Positions 1 through 6,429 of a stretch of DNA of 6,646 nt are shown here, piece after piece (positions within the stretch are counted from its first letter, which is position 1; each line of letters starts with the position of its first letter). Both the position numbers and the translations under genes were made by a program. The notes under the pieces are model-generated. The model saw nothing but the letters and a program-made list of their open reading frames with translations. It was not told the DNA's origin and made no database searches. This DNA comes from an uncultured Asticcacaulis sp. (GTDB lineage: Bacteria; Pseudomonadota; Alphaproteobacteria; Caulobacterales; Caulobacteraceae), in assembly GCA_946482045.1 (NCBI GenBank), contig CAMLPZ010000241.1:1-6646 (forward strand), written 5' to 3'.

Positions 1-32
1 GGGAGCATCATCTGTCGGTGAGTTTTCATGAC

Positions 33-45
33 GTGCGGTTCGCAC
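33..45. promoter_or_regulatory. Short perfect inverted repeat upstream of the sigma-factor gene
   Basis: GTGCG-GTT-CGCAC is a perfect 5-bp inverted repeat around a 3-nt centre, lying 34 nt before the chosen ATG of the sigma-factor gene. It could be a protein-binding operator or a small hairpin in the mRNA leader. I cannot identify a -35/-10 pair around it: neither a housekeeping promoter nor a GGAAC/CGTC-like ECF promoter is convincing in positions 1-79, and the true promoter may lie before the window. A repeat this short can arise by chance. Confidence 0.25.
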
Positions 46-69
46 ATATCGGTCTTCTGTGCTAAGAAT

Positions 70-73
70 GGAG
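70..73 (+). promoter_or_regulatory. Ribosome binding site that decides the sigma-factor start
   Basis: GGAG sits 6 nt before ATG80. The other in-frame starts, GTG59 and ATG68, have no purine-rich sequence at a suitable distance, and ATG68 overlaps this motif. The site therefore favours ATG80, giving a protein that begins MPDTTILAWPGG. Confidence 0.6.
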
Positions 74-79
74 CAGGTC

Positions 80-727
80 ATGCCTGACACGACCATTCTT
101 GCCTGGCCAGGAGGGCCTCCAACCATTTCGCGGAGTGCTGTGAGTACGGATCCTGACGAACACCTGCTGGAGCGCATGGGGCGCGGCGACATGGCCGCGG
201 TGTCGATCCTTGTCTCGCGCAAGATGCCGCGTCTGGTGGCGCTGGGCCGGCGCATGCTGGGCGATCCCATCGAAGCCGAGGACGTTGCGCAGGAAACCCT
301 GCTGCGGACCTGGAAGCAGGCCGCGACCTGGGTTCCGGGCAAGGCGCGGATCGACACCTGGATGCACCGCGTCGCGCTGAACCTGTGCTACGATCGTCTG
401 CGCCGCCGCCGCGAACAGGTCTCGACCGACGACGTTGAAATCGTCGACGGCACGATCAGCGCCCCGGCCCGGATGGAGGCCGCCGAAACCGCCAGCCAGG
501 TCCAGGCGGCGATCAACGCCCTGCCGGATCGCCAGCGCGAAGCCATCGTCCTGACCTATTATCAGGAACTGTCAAACCAGGAAGCCGCCAACGTCATGGA
601 CGTCAGCGTCGAGGCGCTGGAAAGCCTTCTGGCGCGGGGGCGCCGTACCTTGCGCGCCGCCATGAGTTCTCATAATCCCCATACCCCTGCGGTCCCCGGG
701 AAGGGCCGCCAGGAGAAGGGAGCGTAA
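80..727 (+). CDS. ECF-type RNA polymerase sigma factor
   Basis: This 215-residue protein is a group 4 (extracytoplasmic function) sigma-70 factor, which directs core RNA polymerase to a small set of promoters. Region 2 covers about residues 25-111: the core-binding stretch LGDPIEAEDVAQETLLRTW is at 60-78, and the -10 recognition part with DTWMHRVALNLCYDRLRRRR lies near 92-111. Region 4 covers about 145-195, opening with ALPDRQREAIVLTYYQ and carrying the helix-turn-helix SNQEAANVMDVSVEALES for -35 contact. A variable linker of about 30 residues joins them and there is no region 3, as usual for the class. The polar C-terminal tail of about 20 residues is unlikely to be structured. The start is set by GGAG before ATG80. 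The next two genes follow with a 1-nt gap and then a 4-nt overlap, so the three are almost certainly co-transcribed. By analogy with CnrYXH systems, the membrane protein encoded next is the likely inhibitor and the third protein the likely periplasmic sensor. I cannot assign an ECF group or target promoters from sequence alone. Confidence 0.92.
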   Translation: MPDTTILAWPGGPPTISRSAVSTDPDEHLLERMGRGDMAAVSILVSRKMPRLVALGRRMLGDPIEAEDVAQETLLRTWKQAATWVPGKARIDTWMHRVALNLCYDRLRRRREQVSTDDVEIVDGTISAPARMEAAETASQVQAAINALPDRQREAIVLTYYQELSNQEAANVMDVSVEALESLLARGRRTLRAAMSSHNPHTPAVPGKGRQEKGA

Positions 728-728
728 C

Positions 729-1187
729 ATGCCCAATCCCAGTATAATGACCGAAGCCCGTTTTCGGGAACTCCTCGAAGCCTATGGCGCAGACTCCAAG
801 CGCTGGCCACAGGGTGAACGCGCGGACGCCATCTCTTATATGCTCGACCACGCCGCAAGGGTTCAGCCGTGGTTGGACGAAGCACGGGCGACCGACGGCT
901 TGCTCAACACCTTGTCCGAAGCCGACCGCCTGAGCCTCGAAGATAGCCGCAGCCTGCATTGGCAAACCCTGGAACACCTGGCGCGCCGCATGCCGGAAGA
1001 AGCCGGGAATATTGTGGTGTTGAAACCGCGCGTCCGCCAGCCCGTGCTGTGGGCGGCGGCGGGCATGGCGGCCTGCATCGCCGGTGCGGTCTTAGGCATT
1101 ACCTTCAGCCTGTCGACCCTTGCCGATGTGCGCGCTCAGGCCGTGCTTGAACAGGCCCATGTCTTCGATGATGAGGCCGTGGGATGA
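729..1187 (+). CDS. Single-pass membrane protein, candidate anti-sigma factor
   Basis: This 152-residue protein has a cytoplasmic-type N-terminal part of about 105 residues, one clear transmembrane helix at about 106-128 (VLWAAAGMAACIAGAVLGIT) and a short C-terminal tail of about 24 residues that should lie in the periplasm. The N-terminal stretch has an AYGADSKRWPQGER motif (residues 18-31), a pattern I recall from small proteins of unknown function encoded beside alphaproteobacterial sigma factors. No HXXXCXXC zinc anti-sigma motif is present. Gene order and topology argue for an anti-sigma factor: it starts 1 nt after the sigma gene stops, and its own stop overlaps the start of a periplasmic sensor gene. 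That role is inference, since the sequence does not match a classic anti-sigma domain I can name. GGGAG at 718-722, 6 nt before ATG729, supports this start; an in-frame ATG at 747 is the alternative. Confidence 0.8.
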   Translation: MPNPSIMTEARFRELLEAYGADSKRWPQGERADAISYMLDHAARVQPWLDEARATDGLLNTLSEADRLSLEDSRSLHWQTLEHLARRMPEEAGNIVVLKPRVRQPVLWAAAGMAACIAGAVLGITFSLSTLADVRAQAVLEQAHVFDDEAVG

Positions 1188-1714
1188 CACCGAAGACCCT
1201 GAAATGGCTGCTCGGCGCCTCCGCGGCGCTGAACCTGTTCCTCATTGCCGGCGGCATTGGCGCGGGCGTCGTTCTGAACAAGCATATGCATGGGTTGAAA
1301 CGGCCGCCAGTCGTGACGATGGCATGGGGGCACGGCACGAGTAACATGGCGCCTGAAGCCAAGGCGCGCATCAAGGCCGTGATCAAGAAGGCGGCGCTGG
1401 AAGGTGAGCCCGACATGGAAAAGGCGCGCGCGCTTCGGCAGGCGGCGGGCAAGGTGGCCGCGTCCGAGCCCTACGACGCGGCGCGCGTCATAGCCCTTTC
1501 CGACCAGGCGCGGTCTTATGAGGACATGGCGCGCGGCAAGATCGAAACGGCGCTGATCGAAGACATGGCGCAACTGTCGGCCAAGGAACGCGAGGCTGTG
1601 GCAAGCTTTATCCTGCGCCCGTCCTTCCGCTTCCGCAAATTCCTCGAAAAGGACGGCGCCTCGCCGCCAAACGGCAAGCCTGCATCGGCGTCGGCCTCGG
1701 CGCCGGTGAATTAA
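1184..1714 (+). CDS. Membrane-anchored periplasmic heavy-metal-sensor-like protein
   Basis: This 176-residue protein has an uncleaved N-terminal signal anchor (hydrophobic at about 8-31, no lipobox) followed by a charged, mostly helical periplasmic domain at about 54-156. The pattern MAPEAKARIK ... RALRQAAGKVAASEPYDAARV ... LSAKEREAVASFI is typical of the 'periplasmic heavy metal sensor' (Metal_resist) family, which includes CnrX and resembles ZraP and CpxP. These are helical-hairpin proteins that bind metal or misfolded-protein signals in the periplasm. Possible metal ligands just after the membrane helix are H34, M35, H36, M46, H50 and M55; whether they bind metal is unknown. The C-terminal 18 residues are a low-complexity Ala/Ser/Pro tail. 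Its ATG overlaps the upstream stop as ATGA, with GAGG at 1173-1176, so translation is probably coupled. In CnrYXH-type circuits such a protein controls release of the sigma factor through the membrane anti-sigma protein. A general envelope-stress sensor is an equally possible reading. Confidence 0.8.
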   Translation: MTPKTLKWLLGASAALNLFLIAGGIGAGVVLNKHMHGLKRPPVVTMAWGHGTSNMAPEAKARIKAVIKKAALEGEPDMEKARALRQAAGKVAASEPYDAARVIALSDQARSYEDMARGKIETALIEDMAQLSAKEREAVASFILRPSFRFRKFLEKDGASPPNGKPASASASAPVN

Positions 1715-1718
1715 CGCC

Positions 1719-2072
1719 TCAATTGCTTCGGCACTTGACGCCCGGCAGGTCGTAAACCTCTTTTGTGTCCCGGCGAATGGCCAGGCAGTGGCCGTCCTCG
1801 CTGACGATGTCGAACTGCACCGGCAGAGCCATGGAGTGTGTCTCCTGCGGGCCCAATGGTGGCGGAAGCACGGTCACGGTCGACGTATCGGCCGATACCG
1901 AAGGTCCTAGCTCGACCCGCCCACGACCGACAGCGCGCGACAGGGCGGATTGCAGCGCCTGGCGTGTTGCCGGATCATCGAGATTGACGGTGGCCATCTG
2001 CGTACCCGCGACTGTCTGACAGGCGCTCAAAGCCAGCGTCACGATCAGGGATGCGACGAGCCGGTACCGCAT
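1719..2072 (-). CDS. Small outer-membrane-type lipoprotein of unknown function
   Basis: This 117-residue protein begins MRYRLVASLIVTLALSACQT, a clear lipoprotein signal peptide with lipobox L-S-A-C and the lipidated cysteine at residue 18. Gln follows that Cys, so retention in the inner membrane is not expected and sorting to the outer membrane is likely. The mature part is about 100 residues: a stretch with a predicted amphipathic helix (about 32-50), a Thr/Val/Pro-rich segment (about 56-74), and a C-terminal part containing FDIVSEDGHCLAIRR and VYDLPGVKC. C96 and C114 could form a disulfide. I do not recognise a family. A longer reading from 2117 would put 15 polar residues in front of the signal peptide, so ATG2072 is preferred; GAGG 8 nt upstream supports it. 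The gene starts 2 nt after the S41 protease gene stops, so the two are very likely co-transcribed and translationally coupled. A partner or substrate role for the protease is possible but unproven. Confidence 0.8.
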   Translation of the reverse strand: MRYRLVASLIVTLALSACQTVAGTQMATVNLDDPATRQALQSALSRAVGRGRVELGPSVSADTSTVTVLPPPLGPQETHSMALPVQFDIVSEDGHCLAIRRDTKEVYDLPGVKCRSN

Positions 2073-2074
2073 GA

Positions 2075-3718
2075 TCAGCGCCTCATCGTCATGTCGCGGT
2101 TGGTCGTCATGATCCAAGGTTCGGGACGTTCCAGCCGCAGCGACCCGCCCGATGACGGGCTGGCGGAACTGAGGCTGCTGCCGACGGCCGTGGTTGTCGC
2201 GGCCGGACAGGTGCCGTTGGCGCCATAGGTCATCGCGGCCTTCAGCAGGCCCTCATTGGCGTCGCCCAGTTCGTGGCCGAAGTCGTCCGCCACGGCGCAG
2301 CCGGCGATCTTGACGCCATAGGTTTCGGTCGAGTTACTGGCAGCGAAGCCATCGGCGTAGTCGCCAAAGTCCAGCGCGTTCACGCCCTGGAACTGAATGG
2401 TATAGTAGGTCTCGCCGCAATTGTCCTGCGGATAGAAGCCATAGGGTTTGCCGCAGGTCTTGCCGCCAACCAGGATGACCTCGACGCCGACGCCGCGCAG
2501 CCCGTTGATGACCGCTTCACTGGCGCTGCAGGTATTGCCCGTCGTCAACACGAAGACGCGCGGCAGATCCAGGGCGGGCAGGGCGGTGCCGTTGGCGACG
2601 GTAAAGCCGAGGCCTGTCTTGTAGAACGGCGTCGGATTATTGACCCCGCCGGTCACCGGGTTGAGCGTACCGGCGGCGCTGTTGAAGCGCAGGCGCTCGA
2701 AGGTCTTGCCGGCGGTGCGCGCATCGCCGGCCACCATGTAGCTAAGCTGTGACGCCACGGCCAGCAGGCCCCCGCCATTGTAGCGCAGATCAAGCACAAG
2801 GTCGGCGACGCCCTGGTCCTTCATGCTCTGCATGGCCGTGACGATGTCGTTTTCGCTCGAATAGGGGCTGAAGGTGTTGAACAGGATATAGCCCGTCTTC
2901 CTGCCCGTTCCATCGGTCAGGACGCGCGTCCGGTTGACGGGTTTGGTCACCAGGTTGGCTGATACCATAGTGACACTGCGGGTCGTCGATGCGCCGGGGT
3001 CGCGCACGACCAGGTTGGCGGTGACGCCGGCCGTGGCCGGAAACAGCGTGTCGTTAAGGGTGTCGATCTCGGCCTGGGTCGTCCCGCCGTTGACGAGGTC
3101 GATGCCGTTGACCGTTAGAATGCGCGTGCCGCGCAGGAGCTTGCCGTCGGCGGGCGTACCCGGATCTGTGAAGACGATGCGGACATCGCGCGGCACCGTG
3201 CCGGAGAGGATGGCGATTTCCGCGCCGTAGCTGGCGCTGGCGGACGAATTGCGCCGCGCCAGGTAATCGGCGGTCGGTTCACTGAAGTGGAATTCATCCT
3301 TGTCCCGGCCCGAAGACGTCTTCAAGAGGGTTTTCAGGGTATCAAAATATTGGACGCGCGTGCTGGTATAGTTGGGATTGGTGTCTACGACCTCGGTGTT
3401 CCACAAATAGGTCTCATGGGTCCAGGACCGCAGCCAGTTCTTTTCGTCGAGCAACGCGCCGGCCTTGTCGGGGAAGGCCGTGCCTTCGATATCCACGCCG
3501 GAGCGCGGTGATTGGCACTTGTCCTTGAAGGTGCTGGCCGCCTGGAAGACGCCCGACACCCAGCCCGCCGCGCTGGACGAACTGCTGCTTGAGGACGATC
3601 CGCCGGACGGGGCCGACGATCCGCCTCCACCGCCTCCGCCCCCGCACGAGGCGACGACCGCCGTGGCTGCAATGACGATGCACAGGTGCGCGACTTTAAC
3701 GATAGTGAACTTGCTCAT
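2075..3718 (-). CDS. S41-family (C-terminal-processing-type) serine protease, lipoprotein
   Basis: This 547-residue protein is a probable periplasmic serine endopeptidase of family S41, which uses a Ser/Lys dyad. It begins MSKFTIVKVAHLCIVIAATA, followed by lipobox V-A-S-C with the lipidated Cys at 25. A tether of eight Gly (26-33) and a run of nine Ser (41-49) comes next. The N-terminal domain is at about 60-160 and a PDZ-like region at about 163-258, with LLRGTRILTVNGIDL. The protease core has DLRYNGGG at 310-317, the catalytic Ser398 in NTCSASEAVINGLRG and the catalytic Lys424 in GGKTCGKPYGF. A Cys precedes the Ser directly (C397), and another lies two residues before the Lys (C422). The C-terminus ends in a Ser-rich tail and a basic MTMRR. 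Start: an upstream in-frame TTG at 3754 would add 12 polar residues before the signal peptide, so ATG3718 is preferred, although no clear Shine-Dalgarno precedes it. The gene lies 54 nt downstream of pleC and 2 nt upstream of a small lipoprotein gene. The substrate is unknown. Confidence 0.9.
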   Translation of the reverse strand: MSKFTIVKVAHLCIVIAATAVVASCGGGGGGGGSSAPSGGSSSSSSSSSAAGWVSGVFQAASTFKDKCQSPRSGVDIEGTAFPDKAGALLDEKNWLRSWTHETYLWNTEVVDTNPNYTSTRVQYFDTLKTLLKTSSGRDKDEFHFSEPTADYLARRNSSASASYGAEIAILSGTVPRDVRIVFTDPGTPADGKLLRGTRILTVNGIDLVNGGTTQAEIDTLNDTLFPATAGVTANLVVRDPGASTTRSVTMVSANLVTKPVNRTRVLTDGTGRKTGYILFNTFSPYSSENDIVTAMQSMKDQGVADLVLDLRYNGGGLLAVASQLSYMVAGDARTAGKTFERLRFNSAAGTLNPVTGGVNNPTPFYKTGLGFTVANGTALPALDLPRVFVLTTGNTCSASEAVINGLRGVGVEVILVGGKTCGKPYGFYPQDNCGETYYTIQFQGVNALDFGDYADGFAASNSTETYGVKIAGCAVADDFGHELGDANEGLLKAAMTYGANGTCPAATTTAVGSSLSSASPSSGGSLRLERPEPWIMTTNRDMTMRR

Positions 3719-3772
3719 AAGACGAAGATGATCACGTTTTCGCGAGTTCGGCAAGCGGTCGCGCCATGGATC
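3719..3772 (-). other. Short gap between pleC and the S41 protease gene
   Basis: These 54 nt separate the pleC stop (TAA, 3775-3773) from the protease start. I see no terminator hairpin with a T-run and no confident promoter, so read-through from pleC is the simplest view. The stretch just before the protease ATG lacks a purine-rich ribosome binding site. An 11-codon reading (MARPLAELAKT, 3767-3732) exists but has nothing to support it. Confidence 0.5.
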
Positions 3773-6379
3773 TTATGCGGCCCGATCCGCCGAGTGCGCG
3801 CCTTCGGCCTTGGCCGGCTGGCGGATGGGCAGGATGATGTGCACCCTGGTGCCTTCGCCGGGCAGGCTGTCCAGTTCCATGCGGCCGTTGTGCATTTCGG
3901 TCAGCGACTTGGAAAGCGCCAGTCCCAGGCCCGTTCCTTCCTTGGTACGCAGATACTGGTTGTCGATCTGCTCGAAAGGCCGGGCCAGCTTCTGCAGGTC
4001 CTTTTCGGAAATGCCGATGCCGGTATCGGCGACCGTAATGTGGACGTTCTCTTCGGTTCGGACGGCCGATACTGTAATGGTCCCGTCCTTGGGGGTGAAC
4101 TTGACGGCATTGGTCAGGAGGTTGAGCAGCACCTGTTTCAGCGCGCGGAAATCGGCCTCGATCTCGGGCAGGTCCGGCGGAATGTGCGTGCGCAGTTTCA
4201 GGCCTGCCTTTTCGGCGCGCTGGCGGATCAGGCGCAGGGTGTCATCGGTGACCTCCTCGACATTGACCGGCTCGAAGCGCAGGGTCATCTTGCCGGCTTC
4301 GATCTTCGACATGTCGAGAATGTCGTTGATCAGGCTGAGCAGGTGCTGGCCCGAATTGAGGATATCGCCGGAATATTCCTTGTAGCGCGGATGGCCCAAG
4401 GGGCCGAACATCTCTGACGACATGATCTCGGAGAAGCCATTGATGGCATTAAGCGGCGTACGGAGTTCGTGGCTCATATTGGCCAGGAACTCGCTCTTGG
4501 CGTGGTTGGCGGCCTCGGCGCGGATCTTGGCCATCTCGTACTTGCGCGCCAGAACCTCCTGCTGCTTGCGGCTCTGCTCCAGTTTTTCGACCAGGGCATG
4601 CAACTGCTCTTCATTCCTGCGGCTGACCTCCTCCTGCACCTTGGCGGCGGTGATGTCGGCACTGGTGACGACACTGCCGCCTTCACGTGTCGGGCTTTCC
4701 GAAATCTGAATCCAGTGGCCATTGTTCAGTTCTGCCTCGATGACCCCGTCGCGGCCGTCAGCCACCGGAACCTGGCGCCGGATGGCGATCTGGATAACCT
4801 GTTCGATCAGGTCGCGCGGCGTGCCCTGGCGCAGGAATCGTTCGTCGACATTGAAGGTCGTGCCGAAGGTCCTGTTCCACATGGTCAGACGGCCATGACG
4901 GTCCCACAGGACGAAGGCGTCGGATACCGAGTTGATGGCGTCGAGCAGCCGCGTCTCGGCGCGCTGGGCACGGATTTGCGCGATACGTTCGTCGGTGACA
5001 TCAAGCGCCACGCCCGACAGGCGCGTGAAACCGGAGGCGGAGCGTTCGCCGACTGCCTGGCCGCGCGCGTCGATCCATAAGGACCGCCCGCCTTCGCGCG
5101 GCACGCGGAAGGACACGTCGAAGGCACCGGTCAGACGGGCATCCATCAATGCCTTGGTCACCGCGTCACGATGATCGGCCGCCAGGCGTGCCAGGACTTC
5201 CGATGTCGAGGCCACGCCGCCGCCGCCCCAGCCCAGCATGACGCCGGTAACGTCGGACATGTAGATCAGGTCCTGGTCCAGGTCCCAGTCCCAGATACCG
5301 CAGTGCGCCGCTTCGACCGCCAGGCGGTAGCGCTGCTCGCTGGCCTGGAATTGCAGCGTCTGGCTGCGGCCGCGCCGCGCCTGATAGATCAGCAGCCAGG
5401 TGAAGAGCGCACCGACCAGTAAGGGGCCGCCGACGAACAGGATGCCGGTGATAAGGCTCGCCGAGACCGAAAAGAATGGCTCCGTCGGAATGGCATTGAG
5501 GACCAGCAGACCTTCACCCGTGTCGGAGTTCAGGCGTGCCGAGGCAATCTTGACGAAGCCGGCGCCTTCCCGCGCGCCTTGGATAAGGTCGCGGCTATCG
5601 GCGCGTTCGCGCAGCTGAGACGGCGCGACCGCCAGCGCCGTGTCGGTATCCAGGCCAACCATGCGGCTGTCCGACGCGGCCAGGATAACGCCATCCTTGT
5701 CGATCAGCATGCCGAGGCGTCCGTCAGCAGGCGTCGAGAGCACCGCGGGATCGAGACGCCCTACCAAGACGCCTCCGGCAGTTTCCAGCGTTATATAGGC
5801 GCGGGCCTGACCGCTGAGGCGCGAATTGAGCACATTGATGGCCAGTCGCCGCCCGGCTTTTCCCGCCACAGCTTCGGCCGCCTTGCGGACCAGGGTGTGG
5901 TCGTCATTGCCCGAGATCGCGGCGATGGTGCCCGTGCCGCCCTCGATACGAACGATGGCCAGGCTCGAAAGATTGCCGCGCGCCAGGCGCAGGCCGGTCT
6001 CCGTGGCGCTTAAAGTATCGGTGGGCGCCAGCGTGATGCGGTCGGCGCTGGCCTCCAGGGCCGCGCGCGCCAGCCCCAGCCGCGCTTCGGCACGCGCCGC
6101 GCCCATCTCCGCGCCGTCCAGCAGAACGCCGCCCTGACGATCCTTGTCGGCGGACAGGGCGTTTCCGAGCTGGAGCGTCGACAGGGCCGAGAACACTCCC
6201 ATGCCGAGCAACAGGACCAGTATGGTCAGCCGCATCCATAGCGGCACCGTGTTGGGGATGAAGCTCAGCGCCGCACGGGTAATGCCACCCGTCCCGCCAT
6301 GGTCCGATGTGGGGGGGGCGTGCGCCTTCCCATCCGGCGGGACCGGGCGGATGCGGGAATGTGGGCGCCGTGCCGTCAA
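3773..6379 (-). CDS. pleC: PleC-like polar sensor histidine kinase/phosphatase
   Basis: This protein of up to 868 residues is a membrane histidine kinase of the PleC/PdhS group. In Caulobacter, PleC dephosphorylates DivK and in stalked-cell differentiation phosphorylates PleD, so it sets polar cell fate. Domains in order: transmembrane helix 1 (about 47-70); a periplasmic sensor domain (about 71-302); transmembrane helix 2 (about 303-333); PAS 1 (about 345-465, [20 protein letters not shown]); PAS 2 (about 477-580, [20 protein letters not shown]); a coiled-coil linker (about 583-625); HisKA with His637 in [20 protein letters not shown]; and HATPase with N-box N757, DTGIGI at 785-790, PFEQID at 801-806 and GTGLGL at 815-820. 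Thr641, four residues after the His, is the usual phosphatase position. The distance from His to the C-terminus (231 residues) agrees with my recollection of Caulobacter PleC (842 residues, His610). No receiver domain is present, which argues against CckA. The start is uncertain: TTG6379 is the only start codon in the open frame before the GTG at 6247 and ATG at 6235, and the latter two would leave almost nothing before the first membrane helix. DivJ or another PdhS-type paralogue is less likely. Confidence 0.85.
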   Translation of the reverse strand: MTARRPHSRIRPVPPDGKAHAPPTSDHGGTGGITRAALSFIPNTVPLWMRLTILVLLLGMGVFSALSTLQLGNALSADKDRQGGVLLDGAEMGAARAEARLGLARAALEASADRITLAPTDTLSATETGLRLARGNLSSLAIVRIEGGTGTIAAISGNDDHTLVRKAAEAVAGKAGRRLAINVLNSRLSGQARAYITLETAGGVLVGRLDPAVLSTPADGRLGMLIDKDGVILAASDSRMVGLDTDTALAVAPSQLRERADSRDLIQGAREGAGFVKIASARLNSDTGEGLLVLNAIPTEPFFSVSASLITGILFVGGPLLVGALFTWLLIYQARRGRSQTLQFQASEQRYRLAVEAAHCGIWDWDLDQDLIYMSDVTGVMLGWGGGGVASTSEVLARLAADHRDAVTKALMDARLTGAFDVSFRVPREGGRSLWIDARGQAVGERSASGFTRLSGVALDVTDERIAQIRAQRAETRLLDAINSVSDAFVLWDRHGRLTMWNRTFGTTFNVDERFLRQGTPRDLIEQVIQIAIRRQVPVADGRDGVIEAELNNGHWIQISESPTREGGSVVTSADITAAKVQEEVSRRNEEQLHALVEKLEQSRKQQEVLARKYEMAKIRAEAANHAKSEFLANMSHELRTPLNAINGFSEIMSSEMFGPLGHPRYKEYSGDILNSGQHLLSLINDILDMSKIEAGKMTLRFEPVNVEEVTDDTLRLIRQRAEKAGLKLRTHIPPDLPEIEADFRALKQVLLNLLTNAVKFTPKDGTITVSAVRTEENVHITVADTGIGISEKDLQKLARPFEQIDNQYLRTKEGTGLGLALSKSLTEMHNGRMELDSLPGEGTRVHIILPIRQPAKAEGAHSADRAA
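6311..6318. repeat. Homopolymer run of eight G (eight C on the pleC coding strand)
   Basis: Eight consecutive G on the plus strand fall in codons 21-23 of the pleC reading, in the unconserved cytoplasmic tail before the first membrane helix. Runs of this length are prone to slippage in replication and to miscounting in sequencing. ATG6333 on the minus strand lies just before the run and is one nucleotide out of the pleC frame; a nine-base run would join that ATG to pleC. Confidence 0.9.
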
Positions 6380-6429
6380 GCTTTGATTCGCTCTGCTTCT
6401 GTGCCCGCCATGTGATCCGGCATGATCAT
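6376..6429 (-). CDS. Possible 17-codon leader ORF overlapping the pleC start
   Basis: On the minus strand an ORF reading [17 protein letters not shown] runs from ATG6429 to TGA at 6378-6376. GAGG at 6441-6438 lies 8 nt before the ATG, a better ribosome binding site than the one before the pleC TTG. The ORF stop and the pleC TTG (6379-6377) overlap as TTGA, the arrangement used for termination-reinitiation. ATG6423 and ATG6411 are in the same frame. The peptide has no recognisable function. The ORF is short enough to be chance; its support is the ribosome binding site and the exact stop/start overlap. Confidence 0.3.
   Translation of the reverse strand: MIMPDHMAGTEAERIKA

Noticed and set aside
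59..79. Longer sigma factor starting at GTG59 or ATG68
   Set aside because: Neither has a ribosome binding site at a suitable distance, while ATG80 has GGAG 6 nt upstream.
2273..2752. Plus-strand ORF of 159 codons inside the protease gene
   Set aside because: It lies wholly antisense to the S41 domain, which has recognisable catalytic motifs; long antisense frames are common in high-GC DNA and this one shows no domain.
3719..3754. S41 protease starting at TTG3754
   Set aside because: It would put 12 polar residues before a standard lipoprotein signal peptide, and no ribosome binding site precedes it.
3686..4417. Plus-strand ORF of 243 codons antisense to the end of pleC
   Set aside because: It is opposite the HATPase and HisKA domains of pleC; no motif, signal peptide or ribosome binding site supports it.
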